DNA from: a virus | Length of the DNA stretch: 38,085 nucleotides | Reading direction: 5' to 3' (one strand) | Virus record (IMG/VR): IMGVR_UViG_3300027843_000003 | Coordinates: 1 to 38,085 of that record | Translations under genes and position numbers: made by a program | The notes under the pieces: model-generated | What the model was told of the DNA's origin: nothing | The model's input: only the letters and a program-made list of their open reading frames with translations | Database searches by the model: none | Part shown: positions 20,369 through 29,562 of the stretch, piece by piece | Layout: each line of letters begins with the position of its first letter | Position numbering within the stretch: the stretch's first letter is position 1

Positions 20369-20514
20369 ACAAGGGGCGTGAAATATTTGAACTTGCAACG
20401 GTTCAATGTTGCAGATGTGGACGGTACTTCATAAAGGAAATGCCCCACACTTGCGGAAAGCAATGGCAACGAAGGCATTTGAAGTTTATCAAACTCAATC
20501 AACCAGAAGTATAA
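20365..20514 (+). CDS. Small Cys-rich, zinc-finger-like protein (49 aa)
   Basis: ATG at 20365 overlaps the previous stop. CCRCG (residues 15-19) and HTC (28-30) give a possible single zinc site, and the C-terminal half is strongly basic (KQWQRRHLKFIK). The layout suggests a nucleic acid-binding small protein. It is the last gene before the terminator at 20517. Confidence 0.6.
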   Translation: MNKGREIFELATVQCCRCGRYFIKEMPHTCGKQWQRRHLKFIKLNQPEV

Positions 20515-20516
20515 TT

Positions 20517-20542
20517 AAAGCGGTCTAATCAGCCGCTTTTTT
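20517..20542 (+). terminator. Rho-independent terminator ending the early/middle operon
   Basis: AAAGCGG (20517-20523) pairs with CCGCTTT (20533-20539), nine-base loop, and the T run continues to 20542. It lies two bases after the last small gene and before the promoter of the packaging genes. Confidence 0.8.
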
Positions 20543-20610
20543 GCGTTTAATAAAGATTTCCCGATAAAAGAGTACAAGAGATACGCAAAATGATAATTTT
20601 CCCCCTTCAA

Positions 20611-20643
20611 TTGAACAAATTACCGTAAAGCATTGTATCTTTG
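20611..20643 (+). promoter_or_regulatory. Promoter of the packaging/structural genes
   Basis: TAtcTTTG at 20636-20643 is a full -7 consensus, and a TTG at 20611-20613 lies 22 bases upstream of it, slightly farther than in P1 and P2. It is placed 19 bases before the TerS start codon and just after a terminator, as expected for the late promoter. Confidence 0.65.
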
Positions 20644-20662
20644 GGAACTAAAGATTAAGACG

Positions 20663-21154
20663 ATGGCACCTAAAGGGAATCAATACGGATTAGGCAATGA
20701 GGACGCAGGCAGACCGCTAGTGTTCGAAACAGCAGAGGAATGGCAAAAAGCTATTCAATCATATTTCGATTGGTGCGATAATAACCCTATACAAAAGAAC
20801 GAGGCCGTAAAGTCAGGCATTGAAGCAGGACGGATATACCAAGTACCAACACAAAGACCGTATCTAATTGAGGGCATTTGCGACTTCTTAAGCATTAGTG
20901 TTCAGACGTTTCACAACTACGAAAAGAAAGAAGGGTACGAAGCATATTTTGAAGTTTCAGCATGGGCACGAAATAAATGCTTCAAACAGAACCTTGAAGG
21001 AGGCTACACGGGAGGCTTTGACGCGGGGTTAGTTGCTAGGAAGTTGGGTATTGCGGACAAGCAGGAGATGAAAGCCGAGGTTCGTCAAACCCAAATCATT
21101 GTACGCAACGACCACGAGAAAGCCGTAATGGAATCTGTTTTGTCGAAAGAATAG
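20663..21154 (+). CDS. terS: Terminase small subunit (gp3-like)
   Basis: The ATG at 20663 is used; an upstream TTG at 20633 lies inside the promoter. The start PKGNQYGLGNEDAGRPLVFE and the helix-turn-helix-like middle (IEGICDFLSISVQTFHNYEK) match P22 gp3-type small terminases. The C-terminal part is a charged helical tail. TerS recognises the packaging site on phage DNA and regulates TerL. The gene is directly upstream of TerL. Confidence 0.85.
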   Translation: MAPKGNQYGLGNEDAGRPLVFETAEEWQKAIQSYFDWCDNNPIQKNEAVKSGIEAGRIYQVPTQRPYLIEGICDFLSISVQTFHNYEKKEGYEAYFEVSAWARNKCFKQNLEGGYTGGFDAGLVARKLGIADKQEMKAEVRQTQIIVRNDHEKAVMESVLSKE

Positions 21155-21212
21155 CCTTTTAACTATCAAAAGTGCGGCAACCTTCGGGGGAAAATAATCA
21201 AAATGATATTTT

Positions 21213-22391
21213 ATGTACACAACGACCTTCATTAAAACCGCAGAAGCATACGCAAAAGGCTACGGCTTTATTGAAAATCGTGGTGGTACAAGGTCGGGCA
21301 AGACTTACGGAGAGCTTCAATTGCTTGATTTAATCGCACAGAAGCCCAAGAAGCGGGTAATAACTACGGTTGGATTATCAATACCACACCTAAAGGGCGG
21401 GGCGATTAGGGACTACGACAACATACTTAACGAACGTGGAATCATTCCCGACTTAATCAGAACCAAAGACCCATACATTTATAATTACGGTCAAACTATC
21501 CACGAATTTATATCATTTGACAACCTAGGAAAAGCGTTGGGTTCTGCTAGGGATATACTCTTTCTGAACGAATGTAATAAAATGCCTTGGGATATTGTCC
21601 ACCAATTAATCCAACGAACTACCGAATGTGTCTTTGCCGACTATAACCCATCGACTAGGTTTTGGATTGATGATTCAGAGGGGTATGATATTAACAGCCG
21701 AAAGGATGCAGTATCAATTCATTCCACATTCCAAGACAACTACGAAAATCTTTCATCCACACAAAAGGAAGAGTTTCGAATCGGTGAACGAAAGGCAAAG
21801 GAAGAAGAAGCAAGGGGCGTTTATGGCTATTGGTCGAATTGGTGGAAGGTTTACGGACTTGGAGAGTACGGGCAGATTGAAGGGGCGATTTATACCGATT
21901 GGTCGGAGGGTGAATTTAATACTTTATTACCGTATCGTTTCGGATTAGACTTTGGTTTTAGTTCTGACCCTGACGCATTGGTGAAAGTGGCAGTCGATGA
22001 AAAGAATAAGGCCATCTATCTACATGAGTGTATGTACAAGAATGGGCAGTCGTTTGATACGCTTAAAACAAACATCTTAAACCATTGCAAGCGGAATGAT
22101 TTGATCGTGGCGGATTCAGCAGAGGACAGATTGATATTCGATTTGTCCAGGTCGTTTAATATTGTTCGCTGTTCCAAATGGAAGGTAATCGAAAGGATTA
22201 AAAAGATGCAGTCGTATCACCTGGTTGTTACTCCATCATCCACGAACCTAATCAACGAATTAATGCAGTACGTTTGGTCTGACAAGAAATCAGAAACACC
22301 TATAGACAAATCGAATCACTTGCTTGATGCGGTCGGTTATGCTCTTACGGGAATGCCTATGCAACAAACATCTAAAATCAGTTTACCATGA
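21213..22391 (+). CDS. terL: Terminase large subunit
   Basis: Walker A GGTRSGKT at residues 24-31, Walker B ILFLNECN at about 114-121 (with Glu as catalytic base), and a C-terminal RNase H-like nuclease with GLDFGFSSDPDAL (about 243-255), VADSAED (about 298-304) and SNHLLDAVGYAL. TerL drives DNA translocation into the prohead and cuts it. The length (392 aa) is at the short end of the family but all motifs are there. A 58-base leader separates it from TerS. Confidence 0.95.
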   Translation: MYTTTFIKTAEAYAKGYGFIENRGGTRSGKTYGELQLLDLIAQKPKKRVITTVGLSIPHLKGGAIRDYDNILNERGIIPDLIRTKDPYIYNYGQTIHEFISFDNLGKALGSARDILFLNECNKMPWDIVHQLIQRTTECVFADYNPSTRFWIDDSEGYDINSRKDAVSIHSTFQDNYENLSSTQKEEFRIGERKAKEEEARGVYGYWSNWWKVYGLGEYGQIEGAIYTDWSEGEFNTLLPYRFGLDFGFSSDPDALVKVAVDEKNKAIYLHECMYKNGQSFDTLKTNILNHCKRNDLIVADSAEDRLIFDLSRSFNIVRCSKWKVIERIKKMQSYHLVVTPSSTNLINELMQYVWSDKKSETPIDKSNHLLDAVGYALTGMPMQQTSKISLP

Positions 22392-23128
22392 CAATGTATT
22401 GGGACGGTCAGTATTGGAACAATGAAACAATGAACGCAAGTCAGCGGGAGTACTTGATGGTAGCGAATCCACGAATCTATCATCTGTTATTCTTTCCCGA
22501 CAATACGAAGGTTCACCCGAATGCGGAGGACTTTGCCATATGGCATATATGTTTCGACGAAGCATCGGAGAAGCGGATGGATGTCAATTTCAAAGAGTAC
22601 AAAAAAGGCAATTCGCCAAACTTCGAGAATGATGCTATCTTAGACATTTACGAGTACAAAATAAATGATTGGTTCGGTAAGAAGTATGTCGGTGCATTGT
22701 CGTGGAGGTTCGGAGAAAAGACGGGGCTAACGGGTTATGATGTTATCGAAGCGGCCTCAAAATCTACCAAGGACTGTGTCACCTTCATGCCATCAGGACA
22801 CGAGGTGTACGATCATCCGTTCAGTAGGCTAGGTTTTACCTCCGTCCGCAAGATGGTGGAGATGGTTGATGAGGCGGAAATACTTCCGTTCAAAATCAAG
22901 GACTACCCGATTAATCAAAACGTGTGGTGTAACTATTGGCTCACAACTCCTGAACTATTCGATAGGTACATGAGCGAAGTGCTACGACCTTGTATGCAAC
23001 TATTAGGAGGTAATACCACATTAACCGAACAACACAGAGGCAAGACTTATTTGGCTCAATGCTTCTTTTTTGAAGGTTTATTTTCGGTGTTCATGCAGGA
23101 AAACAATTTAACCTATGAAGTGATATGA
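22388..23128 (+). CDS. Glycosyltransferase-like protein (DUF4422-like, tentative)
   Basis: ATG at 22388 overlaps the TerL stop; a second ATG at 22394 is possible. The layout YVGALSWRFGEKTG, later WCNYWLTTPELFDRYMSEVL, and FFEGLFSVFMQ near the end parallels the order of motifs in DUF4422-type sugar transferases (YIG..HYRR, N.fi...e.fdeY, and F.eRLF). These are enzymes of surface polysaccharide synthesis. The match is by pattern only. A phage gene of this type could decorate virion proteins or alter the host surface. It lies where a portal gene is often found, but it does not look like a portal. Confidence 0.35.
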   Translation: MTMYWDGQYWNNETMNASQREYLMVANPRIYHLLFFPDNTKVHPNAEDFAIWHICFDEASEKRMDVNFKEYKKGNSPNFENDAILDIYEYKINDWFGKKYVGALSWRFGEKTGLTGYDVIEAASKSTKDCVTFMPSGHEVYDHPFSRLGFTSVRKMVEMVDEAEILPFKIKDYPINQNVWCNYWLTTPELFDRYMSEVLRPCMQLLGGNTTLTEQHRGKTYLAQCFFFEGLFSVFMQENNLTYEVI

Positions 23129-23640
23129 AGATTAAGGCGGTAACATTTGAAGAGTTCCTCCAATTGGACGAGGCTACAAGGGAGTTCCACGAAACAGCGT
23201 ACGCACTACAAGAGCCTATGGAAGTTGATTGCAAGTCGTGGAAGTTCGGAACGGTAAAGGAGATGCAAATAAGGTTGTCTAAAGCGATAACCTACAACGA
23301 TATAATCGAGGTAGTGAACAATGTCAAGGAAAATGCACTACATTTACAGGCACATATTGTCTTTGGTTTGTTCATTGGTGTTCAAAAGTCGATAATGGAG
23401 ATTGCCGACATTGAGAATAAAACCCTTTCAAGCCAATTAACAGCCAAAGAGATAATGGCAATGGAAGCGGTTGGAGGCTTTGAGAGGTTCGGAAAGCTGC
23501 CAGAGTTCATTTCCCTAGCGAATAAGTGGGGAATAAGCTATGAAGAGGTGTATAATATGCCTTGGGACTTAGCATTTTCCACCCTATACTTGGACAAGGT
23601 TACGAATGATTACCAAAAACAACTATACAAGAATGATTGA
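23125..23640 (+). CDS. Probable tail assembly chaperone-like protein (171 aa)
   Basis: ATG at 23125 overlaps the previous stop. The helical C-terminal half with LANKWGISYEEVYNMPWDLAF and a closing Tyr/Gln/Lys-rich helix resembles small helical proteins encoded before tape measure genes in siphophages. The context (tail genes follow, tape measure 3.4 kb downstream) favours a tail-assembly role, but the usual frameshift product was not found. The function is inferred. Confidence 0.45.
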   Translation: MKIKAVTFEEFLQLDEATREFHETAYALQEPMEVDCKSWKFGTVKEMQIRLSKAITYNDIIEVVNNVKENALHLQAHIVFGLFIGVQKSIMEIADIENKTLSSQLTAKEIMAMEAVGGFERFGKLPEFISLANKWGISYEEVYNMPWDLAFSTLYLDKVTNDYQKQLYKND

Positions 23641-24079
23641 CGTAGTTAAGATTTTCGAGGATAAAGCAAAGGCGGACGAAAAGAAGTTTTCCTATGGTGC
23701 TAGAATGTTTCAGTCATACCAAGTAGGAGAGTTGCAGCTTGCACCAAATGAGGAGGTAATCATCATGTTTCCTTGCAGAGAAACCCCACAGATTGAGAAC
23801 GGGTATTGGTCGCGGTATCGGATTGAAACGCAAATATGGATGTGTCGCAAATCGGAGGATGATACTTATTCCTACATAGGAGAAACGGAGGAAGCAAAAT
23901 ATAAAGCAAGGTTGCTCAATCTTTCCCACCAATTAGACGAATACCTTAAAGCTATTTTCTACTGCAACACGGAGTATCAGCTAAACATGATTTCCATATC
24001 GTATTTCAGAGAGTTGAACCAATTGTCTACATCTATTGATGGTGCTAGTGCAACGATAACATTTGATATATGGCAATAG
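23633..24079 (+). CDS. Putative tail terminator / neck protein (148 aa)
   Basis: The ATG at 23633 is preferred over an upstream in-frame start at 23606 because the upstream part would lie entirely inside the previous gene. Mixed alpha/beta product with strands at the C-terminal end (SATITFDIW), size and position typical of tail-completion proteins. Overlap with the following gene is ten bases. No motif gives certainty. Confidence 0.45.
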   Translation: MIDVVKIFEDKAKADEKKFSYGARMFQSYQVGELQLAPNEEVIIMFPCRETPQIENGYWSRYRIETQIWMCRKSEDDTYSYIGETEEAKYKARLLNLSHQLDEYLKAIFYCNTEYQLNMISISYFRELNQLSTSIDGASATITFDIWQ

Positions 24080-24564
24080 GAACAGCCAATATAATGGCGA
24101 AGGGCATTGATGAATTTCTAGCTACTTGGATGCAGGAAGGTAAAGAAAGCCTTATTTCCAATTACGAAAGGCGTGGGCAGAAAGCTAGCGGCGAATTTGC
24201 TCAAAAGGTCGAGATTAGACCAAGACCAGCAGGATCATCAATGTTTGCACCGTCATACGCCTATCAGATGGTAAACGGTCGCAGACCAAACTTAAACCAA
24301 GACAAGGATGCTATGCGTAAATGGGTCGGGTGGATGGGTTCAACCATCCTAGCTAAATGGGTCGCTGAAAAAGGCATATCTATAAACCCGTATGCTATTG
24401 CTTGGAAGATTGCAAGGCAAGGCGTTCAAGTTCCGAATGCTCATAATGATGGAAAGCTGCTTGAAGAATCGTTTCCGCAAGAGAAGTTCGATGAATTGTA
24501 CGCAGGGATACTAAATATTTACACGGTCGAAATCGTTTCAACAATTAAGAAGATATGGCAATAA
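24070..24564 (+). CDS. Putative HK97 gp10-like neck/tail protein (164 aa)
   Basis: ATG at 24070; a later ATG at 24094 is also possible. The segment SYAYQMVNGRRPN in the middle with basic surroundings resembles the YA..v..G..P motif of gp10-like head-tail joining proteins. Helical ends. It lies in a run of overlapping tail genes. The assignment is from motif resemblance and position. Confidence 0.45.
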   Translation: MAIGTANIMAKGIDEFLATWMQEGKESLISNYERRGQKASGEFAQKVEIRPRPAGSSMFAPSYAYQMVNGRRPNLNQDKDAMRKWVGWMGSTILAKWVAEKGISINPYAIAWKIARQGVQVPNAHNDGKLLEESFPQEKFDELYAGILNIYTVEIVSTIKKIWQ

Positions 24565-25505
24565 TCATCACAAGGGGTCTAACATCGCTTGTAAGCGTGT
24601 TTAACCAGCAAAGCATAGAATTTACCGTACCAAATGGGACAACGGGCGTAGCTGTCAGCATAGGGGCGTACACGTTCATTCCTATTAGAACTTCGACCGT
24701 AACGGTTGATACGTACTATATGGATTTGAGCGACATTCTAAAGTACATCTTGGGATTGCCAAATGACGAGATATTTGCAAGTTACAATACTTATTCATCC
24801 GCTACGTGTACGGTAAGCATTTCAGCAACGGGACAAACGACAGTTACAACGGTAGGAAAACTTTGCTTTGGATATGACTACATAGGCGATGAAACAATAC
24901 CAAACGGAGTCGCTGTAAATGGGGCAATAGCACCACAATATCACTACGGTCAGATTTGTTTCTACAACTACGCAGCGGCAGGAAATTATTCGTGTACGGT
25001 TGCGGGGGTGTCTTATACCTATGCACTACTGCAAGGATATAATGACCTAGTTTTACATTCAACACAAGCGGGGTTAAGCGGAACTTTTACGGTAGCAACT
25101 ACAACCATTTCGTTTCCTATTGTCAGAGTAGAGGCACAAGGAACGGACTATATTAAATGGATTGATAAAGAAGGTCGGTATCATAAGATGTACGTTAGAC
25201 AATTGATGTACGACAATGACAGCAAGTCCTCCAATTCAATACCTTCATATTATCAAACACACCCGCTAACGAAACAGAAATCAATCGACATTAGCAGGGA
25301 ATTGAAGTCAAGATATACAGCTGACGTTGTGGCAAAGGATGATATTCATTATAAGCAATTGACGGAAATAATCAACAGCGTAATTGTTCAGTACAACGGC
25401 TACCGAATGAAGGTAACTTCATCCAACGCATCAACAGCCACGTGCAGGCAGAACCTACATTTTACCATCACCTTAGAGCAGGAACAGTATGTACCAACCT
25501 ATTAG
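24555..25505 (+). CDS. Tail protein, probable distal tail/baseplate component (316 aa)
   Basis: ATG at 24555 overlaps the previous gene by ten bases. Residues 1-185 are beta-rich with Thr/Ser/Gly/Tyr. The second part starts with YIKWIDKEGRYHKMYV and ends in strands (LHFTITLEQEQYV). A two-domain beta protein between neck genes and a hub-like protein fits a distal tail (Dit-like) component. No family confirmed. Confidence 0.5.
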   Translation: MAIIITRGLTSLVSVFNQQSIEFTVPNGTTGVAVSIGAYTFIPIRTSTVTVDTYYMDLSDILKYILGLPNDEIFASYNTYSSATCTVSISATGQTTVTTVGKLCFGYDYIGDETIPNGVAVNGAIAPQYHYGQICFYNYAAAGNYSCTVAGVSYTYALLQGYNDLVLHSTQAGLSGTFTVATTTISFPIVRVEAQGTDYIKWIDKEGRYHKMYVRQLMYDNDSKSSNSIPSYYQTHPLTKQKSIDISRELKSRYTADVVAKDDIHYKQLTEIINSVIVQYNGYRMKVTSSNASTATCRQNLHFTITLEQEQYVPTY

Positions 25506-26865
25506 CATCCGAACAGTCGCAGGGCAAAGGATTGATGTCTTTGCAGATGAAACGATAGAGGTCAATATGGGGGGTATATCGTTGCTTTCATTGGCTGAGA
25601 GGACACAGACGTACACCAACACGTTTAAACTTCCAAGGACTCCGAACAATGAAGCTATCTTTGCGTTCGCCTCACAGCCTACACGGTCGAATGTGGTGGA
25701 AATTGCGGTAGTAGTTTCTAAAGGATTGTTCTATCAATCGGCAAAACTTAAAGTAACATCATTTGAAGAGTCTTATTCGTGTACTCTAGCTTATGATTCG
25801 GATGGTGTTATATCCGCTTTGTCCTTGGAAAACTTCTACGAACTACCAACGGACGGATTAAAGACCACCATATCAGATACAGCACCGACAACGGACGAAA
25901 TATTGGCAGCCGTTTCAAATCCAACATTAGCGGGTGCTTGCTTTTCTCCAATGATGTACAAGACGGATGTGGATACGAATACGGCAGCGATGACGTTAGC
26001 CTCCTTTCTGACTATTGTAGAAATAAATTGCGGGGTTACGTTTGCGGGGGATGTTCTTTCTGATTCAGCATCAATGGAAGCGTTCATCTTTAATAAGTAT
26101 GTTACGTTCACTTACAACTCAATCGTTCCCGATCCGTTCGATTACTATTTTCAACAACATTTAGCGGCGGGGGACAAGGATTTTAAAAGTTGCTCCGAAG
26201 TGCTTAAAGCCTTTAGTCAAGTACTTTTATTTGATGTGATTATAAGCGGAACAACGATAACTCTTACCTCAGTTGAAGCAAAGCAAGCAGGAACACCAAT
26301 ACCGATTGAAGGGTTTACTTTCTCGAAAGACATCTATTCTGGGTATGGTGAAACAAACTTAGTCAAGTACAAGGTCAGTGAAACAATTGCTGATACGTTC
26401 GGTTCGGATACGTTCACCTCAAACGGACAAGGATTGAAAACAGCCTTACAACTTTCAGCCTACATTCCGATTGCTTATATTGATGCCTATTCTCCAAACA
26501 TTAGGGGCGGGTATAATTGCAACGATACGAACGCACTAAAGGAATTGATTATAATGATTCCAGTAGATATTGAGGCAAACGTAAACTTCCCGATTAAATG
26601 GACAGCTTATTCTTTATCCTCAACAACAGCAACGGCAACGACGGGAAATCCTTTATCTTTGGCAACAGTCTATAGCGTTCCTATGGCTTCGATGGCTACA
26701 CCCGTAATACTTGAAGCAGATGGATATTTAGACCCGCTTACAGCCTCACAAATAACACTGGGGCGATTGATTATATCCAGACAAATGGGCGGTAAGTATT
26801 GGGTAGATGAAATGAAATACAACCTAACAACGGGAAAAGCCGTTTTAAAACTGATTAAATTATGA
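25489..26865 (+). CDS. Tail protein, baseplate hub-like (458 aa)
   Basis: ATG at 25489 overlaps the previous gene by 17 bases. The opening PISIRTVAGQRIDVFADETI and LAERTQTYTNTFKLPRTPNN are typical of baseplate proteins of Bacteroidota phages. Long beta-rich body, with an ending LISRQMGGKYWVDEMKY. Probable part of the tail tip. No enzymatic domain recognised. Confidence 0.55.
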   Translation: MYQPISIRTVAGQRIDVFADETIEVNMGGISLLSLAERTQTYTNTFKLPRTPNNEAIFAFASQPTRSNVVEIAVVVSKGLFYQSAKLKVTSFEESYSCTLAYDSDGVISALSLENFYELPTDGLKTTISDTAPTTDEILAAVSNPTLAGACFSPMMYKTDVDTNTAAMTLASFLTIVEINCGVTFAGDVLSDSASMEAFIFNKYVTFTYNSIVPDPFDYYFQQHLAAGDKDFKSCSEVLKAFSQVLLFDVIISGTTITLTSVEAKQAGTPIPIEGFTFSKDIYSGYGETNLVKYKVSETIADTFGSDTFTSNGQGLKTALQLSAYIPIAYIDAYSPNIRGGYNCNDTNALKELIIMIPVDIEANVNFPIKWTAYSLSSTTATATTGNPLSLATVYSVPMASMATPVILEADGYLDPLTASQITLGRLIISRQMGGKYWVDEMKYNLTTGKAVLKLIKL

Positions 26866-27038
26866 CCTACGAAGAAAGCGTATTGAATGCTAAGAATGTT
26901 TGCCTAGAGAAAGGTAAGTATTCCAAGGAGTATTCAGAGGCGGTTAAGGAAATGAACCGTATTTGGCAAAAGAAGCACAACCGAGTAATTAATCTTATAT
27001 GTAAATTGATATGGAAACTACAACGCAAGAACTCTTAA
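26862..27038 (+). CDS. Small basic protein before the tape measure gene (58 aa)
   Basis: ATG at 26862 overlaps the hub-like gene stop (ATGA); stop at 27036-27038, 28 bases inside the tape measure gene. Helical, Lys/Arg-rich (EMNRIWQKKHNRVIN). Overlap at both ends supports translation. Function unknown. Confidence 0.5.
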   Translation: MTYEESVLNAKNVCLEKGKYSKEYSEAVKEMNRIWQKKHNRVINLICKLIWKLQRKNS

Positions 27039-29305
27039 TCGACATCAATATAAACGCTGACGATGCGATTAAGGCGGCAGGGGAACAGACCAATGCCATA
27101 GCTAAACTTCGTGAGCAGAACAACGCCCTAAAGAAAGAGCAAGCAGAAGCACGCAAGGACGGTAAGGACGAAACAGAAGCATACAAAGCACGGGGACAAG
27201 CAATAGCATCGAATGAGGCTCAACTGAAAACCCTTTCGTCCGCTTTGAATAATAATCAGAAAGTTCAGAAGTTACTCACCACCGAAACAAAGGATGCAAC
27301 GGGTGCATATCAACTATTGCAAAATCAGTACTCCGTAGCGGCTCAACGTGCCAAAGATTTGACGGTCGCTTATGGTGCGAATAGTGCAGAGGCAAAGAAA
27401 GCCACAACGACAGCTAAGGCGATGTCAGACCAATTAAAAGAGGTCGATGCAAGTGTAGGGCAGAATCAAAGGAATGTTGGGAACTATACAAGCGTACTTG
27501 GAATGTTACCAGGTGGATTCGGTCGTGCAGCAAGTGGGGCACAAGGATTCGGAACGACCTTAAAGGCATTGTCAGCAAATCCGATACTTTTAGTCTTAAC
27601 GGCTATTGTCGGGGTTGTCATTCTGCTATCCAAAGCGTTCAGCCAAAACGGTGCAGCGGTCGAAAAGATGAATCAAGTAATGGCACCGTTTAAAGTTGTG
27701 ATATCAGCCACAATGAAAGTCTTGGGCGATGTTGTCGAAGTGTTGATCGATGGTGCTTTAGCTGTTGTTAAATTCACTTCTGCGATTGTGGGATTTATTA
27801 CGGGGCAGGACAAAGCGAATACTTCGGTAAGCAAAGCTATCCAACTTGAAAAGGAACGGCAATTGATAGCCGAACAAGAACGTGCTGATTTAGTTGATGA
27901 TGCCAAGTTGAGGGAAAAGGTTGGAGAATTGAAAAAGACCTTAGGACAAAAGGATAAATACACAGCACAAGAAAGACTAGCAGCCGCTAAGGAGATTGAC
28001 CGCCTAGAAAAAGCCAATATGCTTGACGATATGAACCGTCAAATCAGAAGGCATAATAATTTAATGGCTCAATATAAACTAGAGGGCAAAGCGTACAAGG
28101 ATTTAACTACCGAACAAAAGGATGCGGTACGTCAATCCGAAGCCGCTATTTACAACATTAAAGCGGAATACTTTGAAAAGACTAAGCGTTCAGCATCTAC
28201 CGAAGCAAAAACAGCCGCAGAAATCGAAGCCGATAAAGCCGCAGCCAATGAAAAAGCCGCATCCAATCGGGAAAAGCGACACGAAGCCGAACTAAAGAAG
28301 ATGGAAACAAACTTGCAAATATCCCAAGCCAAGCAAAAGGAGATTACAATGCAGGGGGCACTTGATACATGGAACGCTGAAAAGGCTATCATTGACACGA
28401 AAGTAAAGTACGGAAAACTTACTACAGAGGAAGCCATACTTGCCCGCTTACAGGCTGAAAACAAGTACAACGAAACAATTACAGACCTAGCTAATAAACA
28501 GTACGACCAACAACAAGCCGTATTCGCCAAACGCATACAAGCAATCACCGACTTTGAAACCGAGTACTATTCAATCGAGGAACAAGCAAGTGCAGAGGCA
28601 GCCGCTAGAATCAATGAGAACAACCTATCCGAGTTTGAAAACCGTATGATAATTGCCGAGGGTAATTTAGAGGCTGAATTTGCGATGAAGCAGGAATATT
28701 TGGATAAGCAAAAAGAGGCTGAACTTTCAAACGCTTCTTTAACGGCTGAACAAATTGCCTTGATTAACGAAAAATACAGACAGCAAGAAATAGCACTTGA
28801 ACAGCAAAAGACACAAGCCAAGTTGAATATTGCATCAAGTCTGTTCGGCTCACTAAAGGATATATTCGGTAAGGGCACGATAGCTTCAAAGGTAGCAGCA
28901 TCCGCACAAGTCGGGATTGACTCGGTATCGGGGGCGTTCGCGGCGTTTACGGGAATGGTTAAGGCGATACCTGGTCCCGCTGGTTTAGTTGCGGGTGGAG
29001 TTGCAGCGGCTGGAGTTGTGGCAAGTGGGGTAAAAGCTATATCAGACATTTGGAAGGTTAAGGAAGGTAGTAAGTCCGTTTCGGTATCAGCTCCATCAAC
29101 CTCGGTAGGTTCGACCGCATCAAGTCCCGTATCCGTTGCAGGGTCATTGGCTATCCGTTCAGTCGGAACAAACCCAACTACCCAAGTTGAGCAAGGGGTG
29201 TCGAATGCACTAGCGAATAACCCACAACAAACCGTACTTGTGATTGATGATGTGACCAAGGCGATTGATAGGAAGGTTTCTATTCGAGAGAACAACACGC
29301 TATAA
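27011..29305 (+). CDS. Tape measure protein
   Basis: At 764 residues it is the longest protein encoded without crossing the window ends. Residues 1-170 are a long charged coiled coil rich in Ala, Lys, Glu and Gln. Hydrophobic segments at about 190-215 and 235-265 follow. Then come more coiled coil (290-600), a small-residue hydrophobic region (about 625-680, rich in Gly/Ala/Val), and a Ser/Thr/Val-rich end. This is the standard tape measure layout: it sets tail length and is ejected into the host envelope. It ends at a strong terminator. Given its length the tail should be roughly 100 nm long (about 0.15 nm per residue, a rule of thumb). Confidence 0.9.
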   Translation: METTTQELLIDININADDAIKAAGEQTNAIAKLREQNNALKKEQAEARKDGKDETEAYKARGQAIASNEAQLKTLSSALNNNQKVQKLLTTETKDATGAYQLLQNQYSVAAQRAKDLTVAYGANSAEAKKATTTAKAMSDQLKEVDASVGQNQRNVGNYTSVLGMLPGGFGRAASGAQGFGTTLKALSANPILLVLTAIVGVVILLSKAFSQNGAAVEKMNQVMAPFKVVISATMKVLGDVVEVLIDGALAVVKFTSAIVGFITGQDKANTSVSKAIQLEKERQLIAEQERADLVDDAKLREKVGELKKTLGQKDKYTAQERLAAAKEIDRLEKANMLDDMNRQIRRHNNLMAQYKLEGKAYKDLTTEQKDAVRQSEAAIYNIKAEYFEKTKRSASTEAKTAAEIEADKAAANEKAASNREKRHEAELKKMETNLQISQAKQKEITMQGALDTWNAEKAIIDTKVKYGKLTTEEAILARLQAENKYNETITDLANKQYDQQQAVFAKRIQAITDFETEYYSIEEQASAEAAARINENNLSEFENRMIIAEGNLEAEFAMKQEYLDKQKEAELSNASLTAEQIALINEKYRQQEIALEQQKTQAKLNIASSLFGSLKDIFGKGTIASKVAASAQVGIDSVSGAFAAFTGMVKAIPGPAGLVAGGVAAAGVVASGVKAISDIWKVKEGSKSVSVSAPSTSVGSTASSPVSVAGSLAIRSVGTNPTTQVEQGVSNALANNPQQTVLVIDDVTKAIDRKVSIRENNTL

Positions 29306-29306
29306 A

Positions 29307-29338
29307 AAGAAAGCCTCCCATAATTGGGAGGCTTTCTT
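29307..29338. terminator. Bidirectional terminator between convergent operons
   Basis: A perfect 14-bp stem (29307-29320 with 29325-29338) with the loop TAAT. T-rich sequence follows on both strands, so it can end the tail operon on + and the reverse cassette on -. It starts one base after the tape measure stop codon and ends three bases before the stop of the last reverse gene. Confidence 0.9.
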
Positions 29339-29341
29339 ATT

Positions 29342-29539
29342 TTACTTAGACTGCTTATTTTTGATATGCTCTTGCTTGAAATACTCATCTGTTATATTGT
29401 AAAGATTCTTCATACATTCATAAGCGGAATATCCAAGATAATGAACCATTTCGTTTTTCATTTCTTCAACTCCATTTTTGTATATCTTATCAATAGATTC
29501 GATGATTTCCAATTGCTCTTTGCTATATTCTTTTCCCAT
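29342..29539 (-). CDS. Hypothetical protein, reverse cassette gene 4 (65 aa)
   Basis: Reverse-strand gene, start at 29539. Helical, strongly charged (Lys/Glu) protein with a Tyr/Met segment in the middle (MVHYLGYSAYECMKNLYN). It is the last gene of the cassette, before the bidirectional terminator. No family recognised. Its leader repeats, with changes, the right arm of that terminator (29536-29556). Confidence 0.6.
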   Translation of the reverse strand: MGKEYSKEQLEIIESIDKIYKNGVEEMKNEMVHYLGYSAYECMKNLYNITDEYFKQEHIKNKQSK

Positions 29540-29562
29540 AATTGAGAGGCTTTTTTGTTTTA

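Noticed and set aside
28567-29388. A 273-residue reverse frame opposite the tape measure gene
   Set aside because: It is a shadow of the strongly biased codon use in the tape measure coiled coil. Its Ser/Ala-rich translation has no domain, and the frame crosses the bidirectional terminator.
29317-29556. Near repeat of about 20 bases (ATAATTG-GAGGCTTT type) as a mobile-element end
   Set aside because: One copy is part of the terminator stem, the other the leader of the reverse gene at 29539. They are not flanking repeats of an element and no transposase is present.
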